From Bathymodiolus thermophilus thioautotrophic gill symbiont (lineage in GTDB: Bacteria; Pseudomonadota; Gammaproteobacteria; PS1; Pseudothioglobaceae): a stretch of 64,000 bases of DNA. Below are positions 62,906-64,000 of this stretch, in pieces (position 1 is the stretch's first letter; each line of letters begins with the position of its first letter). A program made the position numbers and the translations under genes. Below the pieces are notes generated by a model that was not told where the DNA came from, did not search any database, and worked only from the letters and a program-made list of their open reading frames with translations. The DNA lies in NCBI RefSeq assembly GCF_003711265.1, contig NZ_CP024634.1:2356001-2420000 (forward strand), written 5' to 3'.

Positions 62906-63307
62906 TTAGTCTCCAAATACCACTAAACGATCGGATTGAATACCTGCTTCAATCAATTGACCTAAACCTGAAATGCGGAAAGCTGGGTGAATGTTATTGC
63001 CATCAATACCATTCTTACTGGCTTCACCTTCATCCAACATACCACGACGAAGCGCAGCAGCCACACAAACCACCAACTCAGGTTCACCATCGGCATTTTT
63101 AATATCTAACTCAGCCCACTGGTTAACAACATTGCGATCGTCTTGCGGTGGAATAGTAAAACGCGAAGCATTATCAACTCCGTCATGATAGAAAAACACA
63201 CGGAAAATCTCGTGTCCTTTGGCAATCGCCGCCTTGGCAAACTGATACGCTGTATCAGATGCTTGGTGCTGATAAGGGCCTTCGTTAATTTGAATAGAAA
63301 TCTTCAT
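62906..63307 (-). CDS. dsrE: DsrE, TusD-like sulfurtransferase subunit
   Basis: A 133-residue protein. The active cysteine is C81 in ELVVCVAAALRRG, and the opening ISIQINEGPYQHQASDTAYQFAKAAIAKGHEIFRVFFYHDGV fits the family (key residues QINEGPY at 6-12 and FFYHDGV). It takes up sulfane sulfur and passes it to DsrC. Its stop is one base before the dsrF start. It is 11 bases from dsrB. Confidence 0.95.
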   Translation of the reverse strand: MKISIQINEGPYQHQASDTAYQFAKAAIAKGHEIFRVFFYHDGVDNASRFTIPPQDDRNVVNQWAELDIKNADGEPELVVCVAAALRRGMLDEGEASKNGIDGNNIHPAFRISGLGQLIEAGIQSDRLVVFGD

Positions 63308-63318
63308 TTAAACGCTCC

Positions 63319-64000
63319 CTAGAAACGGATATAAGCTGATGAATTAAGCTGATGACGCGTACCTTTCCAATCAGAAACATGGAATTTAGTAAACGGTAAT
63401 CCAGTCTTTTCAAAGAATGCTGGCCAGCCGATACGCTCAACCCATTCTCCTACTCTTTCCCAATCACGAGCATCAGCCTTATACACGGCTAAAATTTTCT
63501 TAACCACAGCGCCCACTTCTGGCCATCTTGGTGGGTTATTTGGCAGACCTGCTGCTACTAACTTCTGGAATGAAGGCTTAGAGCGTGCATTTGAGTGCTT
63601 ACCGCCAATCCAGATAGCAATCTTAGAATGCTCAGGATCGTTAATTTGCATTGGAGGGCAAGGTGGGAAACACGCACCACAACAAATACATTTCTTCTCA
63701 TCAACTTCCAATGTTGGCTTGCCGTTAACCATTGCAGGACGAATCGCAGCAACAGGACAACGCGCAACAACCGTTGGACGCTCACAAACATTAGCCACTA
63801 AATCATGGTTAATCTTAGGTGGCTTAGTATGTTGAATGTTAATCGCAATATCGCCATGTCCACCACAGTTAATTTGACAACATGAAGTCGTCATGTGTAC
63901 ACGATTTGGCATTTCTTCTTTTTTGTATTCTTCATACAATTCATCCATCAATGCTTTTACTACACCCGATGCGTCTGTACCTGGAATATCACAGTGCAAC
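63319..64000 (-). CDS. dsrB: DsrB, sulfite reductase beta subunit (partial)
   Basis: The C-terminal 226 residues of the oxidative-type siroheme sulfite reductase beta chain; the start lies beyond the window edge. Sirohaem-type cysteines are in TTSCCQINCGGHGDIA near the middle. The inserted ferredoxin carries CICCGACFPPCPPM, and the end is TGLPFTKFHVSDWKGTRHQL. DsrAB oxidises DsrC-bound sulfur to sulfite. dsrA is presumably just outside. This gene heads the visible dsr operon. Confidence 0.95.
   Translation of the reverse strand, partial: LHCDIPGTDASGVVKALMDELYEEYKKEEMPNRVHMTTSCCQINCGGHGDIAINIQHTKPPKINHDLVANVCERPTVVARCPVAAIRPAMVNGKPTLEVDEKKCICCGACFPPCPPMQINDPEHSKIAIWIGGKHSNARSKPSFQKLVAAGLPNNPPRWPEVGAVVKKILAVYKADARDWERVGEWVERIGWPAFFEKTGLPFTKFHVSDWKGTRHQLNSSAYIRF

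Overview
The window looks like a piece of chromosome from a sulfur-oxidising gammaproteobacterium of the SUP05/Thioglobaceae type, quite possibly a mussel or clam symbiont. The evidence is a reverse (oxidative-type) dsr operon in the order dsrB-E-F-H-C-M-K-L-J-O-P-N-R, several accessory sulfur-oxidation genes, AT-rich short-intergenic gene packing, and a high load of one palindromic repeat family and decayed insertion sequences. The symbiont lifestyle and the clade are inferences from gene content, not proven by the sequence. 

Layout. 1-1.2 kb: an HNH endonuclease and a poorly coding gap. 1.2-10.8 kb: an accessory sulfur/redox region (HIT protein, SQR-like flavoprotein, two small conserved proteins, a RutE-like nitroreductase, an MBL-fold protein with altered metal site, DUF4395 membrane protein, class II-like cytochrome c, Crp/Fnr regulator, YhiN flavoprotein, a hydrolase-TlpA fusion, persulfide dioxygenase). 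11.3-18.4 kb: YciI, YjdF, dapB, kdsA, trpC, OsmC, tRNA-Ser and thiG. 18.5-20.5 kb: a translationally coupled pair of a Cache-like exported sensor and a KAP P-loop NTPase. 20.5-24.7 kb: metR/metE and a GcvA-like LysR gene. 24.8-32 kb: a rearranged accessory region with an inactivated IS3-family element, the 3' half of comM, an inactivated IS1380-family element and an amino-acid module (EamA exporter, clavaminate-synthase-like dioxygenase with a G8 frameshift, GlyA). Its promoter is duplicated in front of the distant LysR gene. 32-53 kb: mostly housekeeping operons (LysE and TSUP transporters, bioFH, purEK, folD-kdsB-ycaR-lpxK, lolCD, panD, oadBAG, tRNA-Leu, infA, metF, hemD, Na/Ca exchanger, tsaE). 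53.1-64 kb: the dsr operon on the minus strand, cut at the right edge inside dsrB. 

How the genes work together. DsrAB, the DsrEFH/DsrC sulfur relay, DsrL and the DsrMKJOP membrane complex oxidise stored or intracellular sulfane sulfur; DsrN amidates sirohaem and DsrR helps maturation. The first 11 kb adds enzymes for sulfide and persulfide oxidation next to a Crp/Fnr regulator. At least sixteen full, truncated or internally deleted copies of a 161-bp near-palindrome (ends GAGACCTTTGCATAAATATG) sit between genes. In two genes (crp-like and kdsA) the repeat supplies the last codons and the stop. A transcription terminator plus one such repeat separates dsrC from dsrM.
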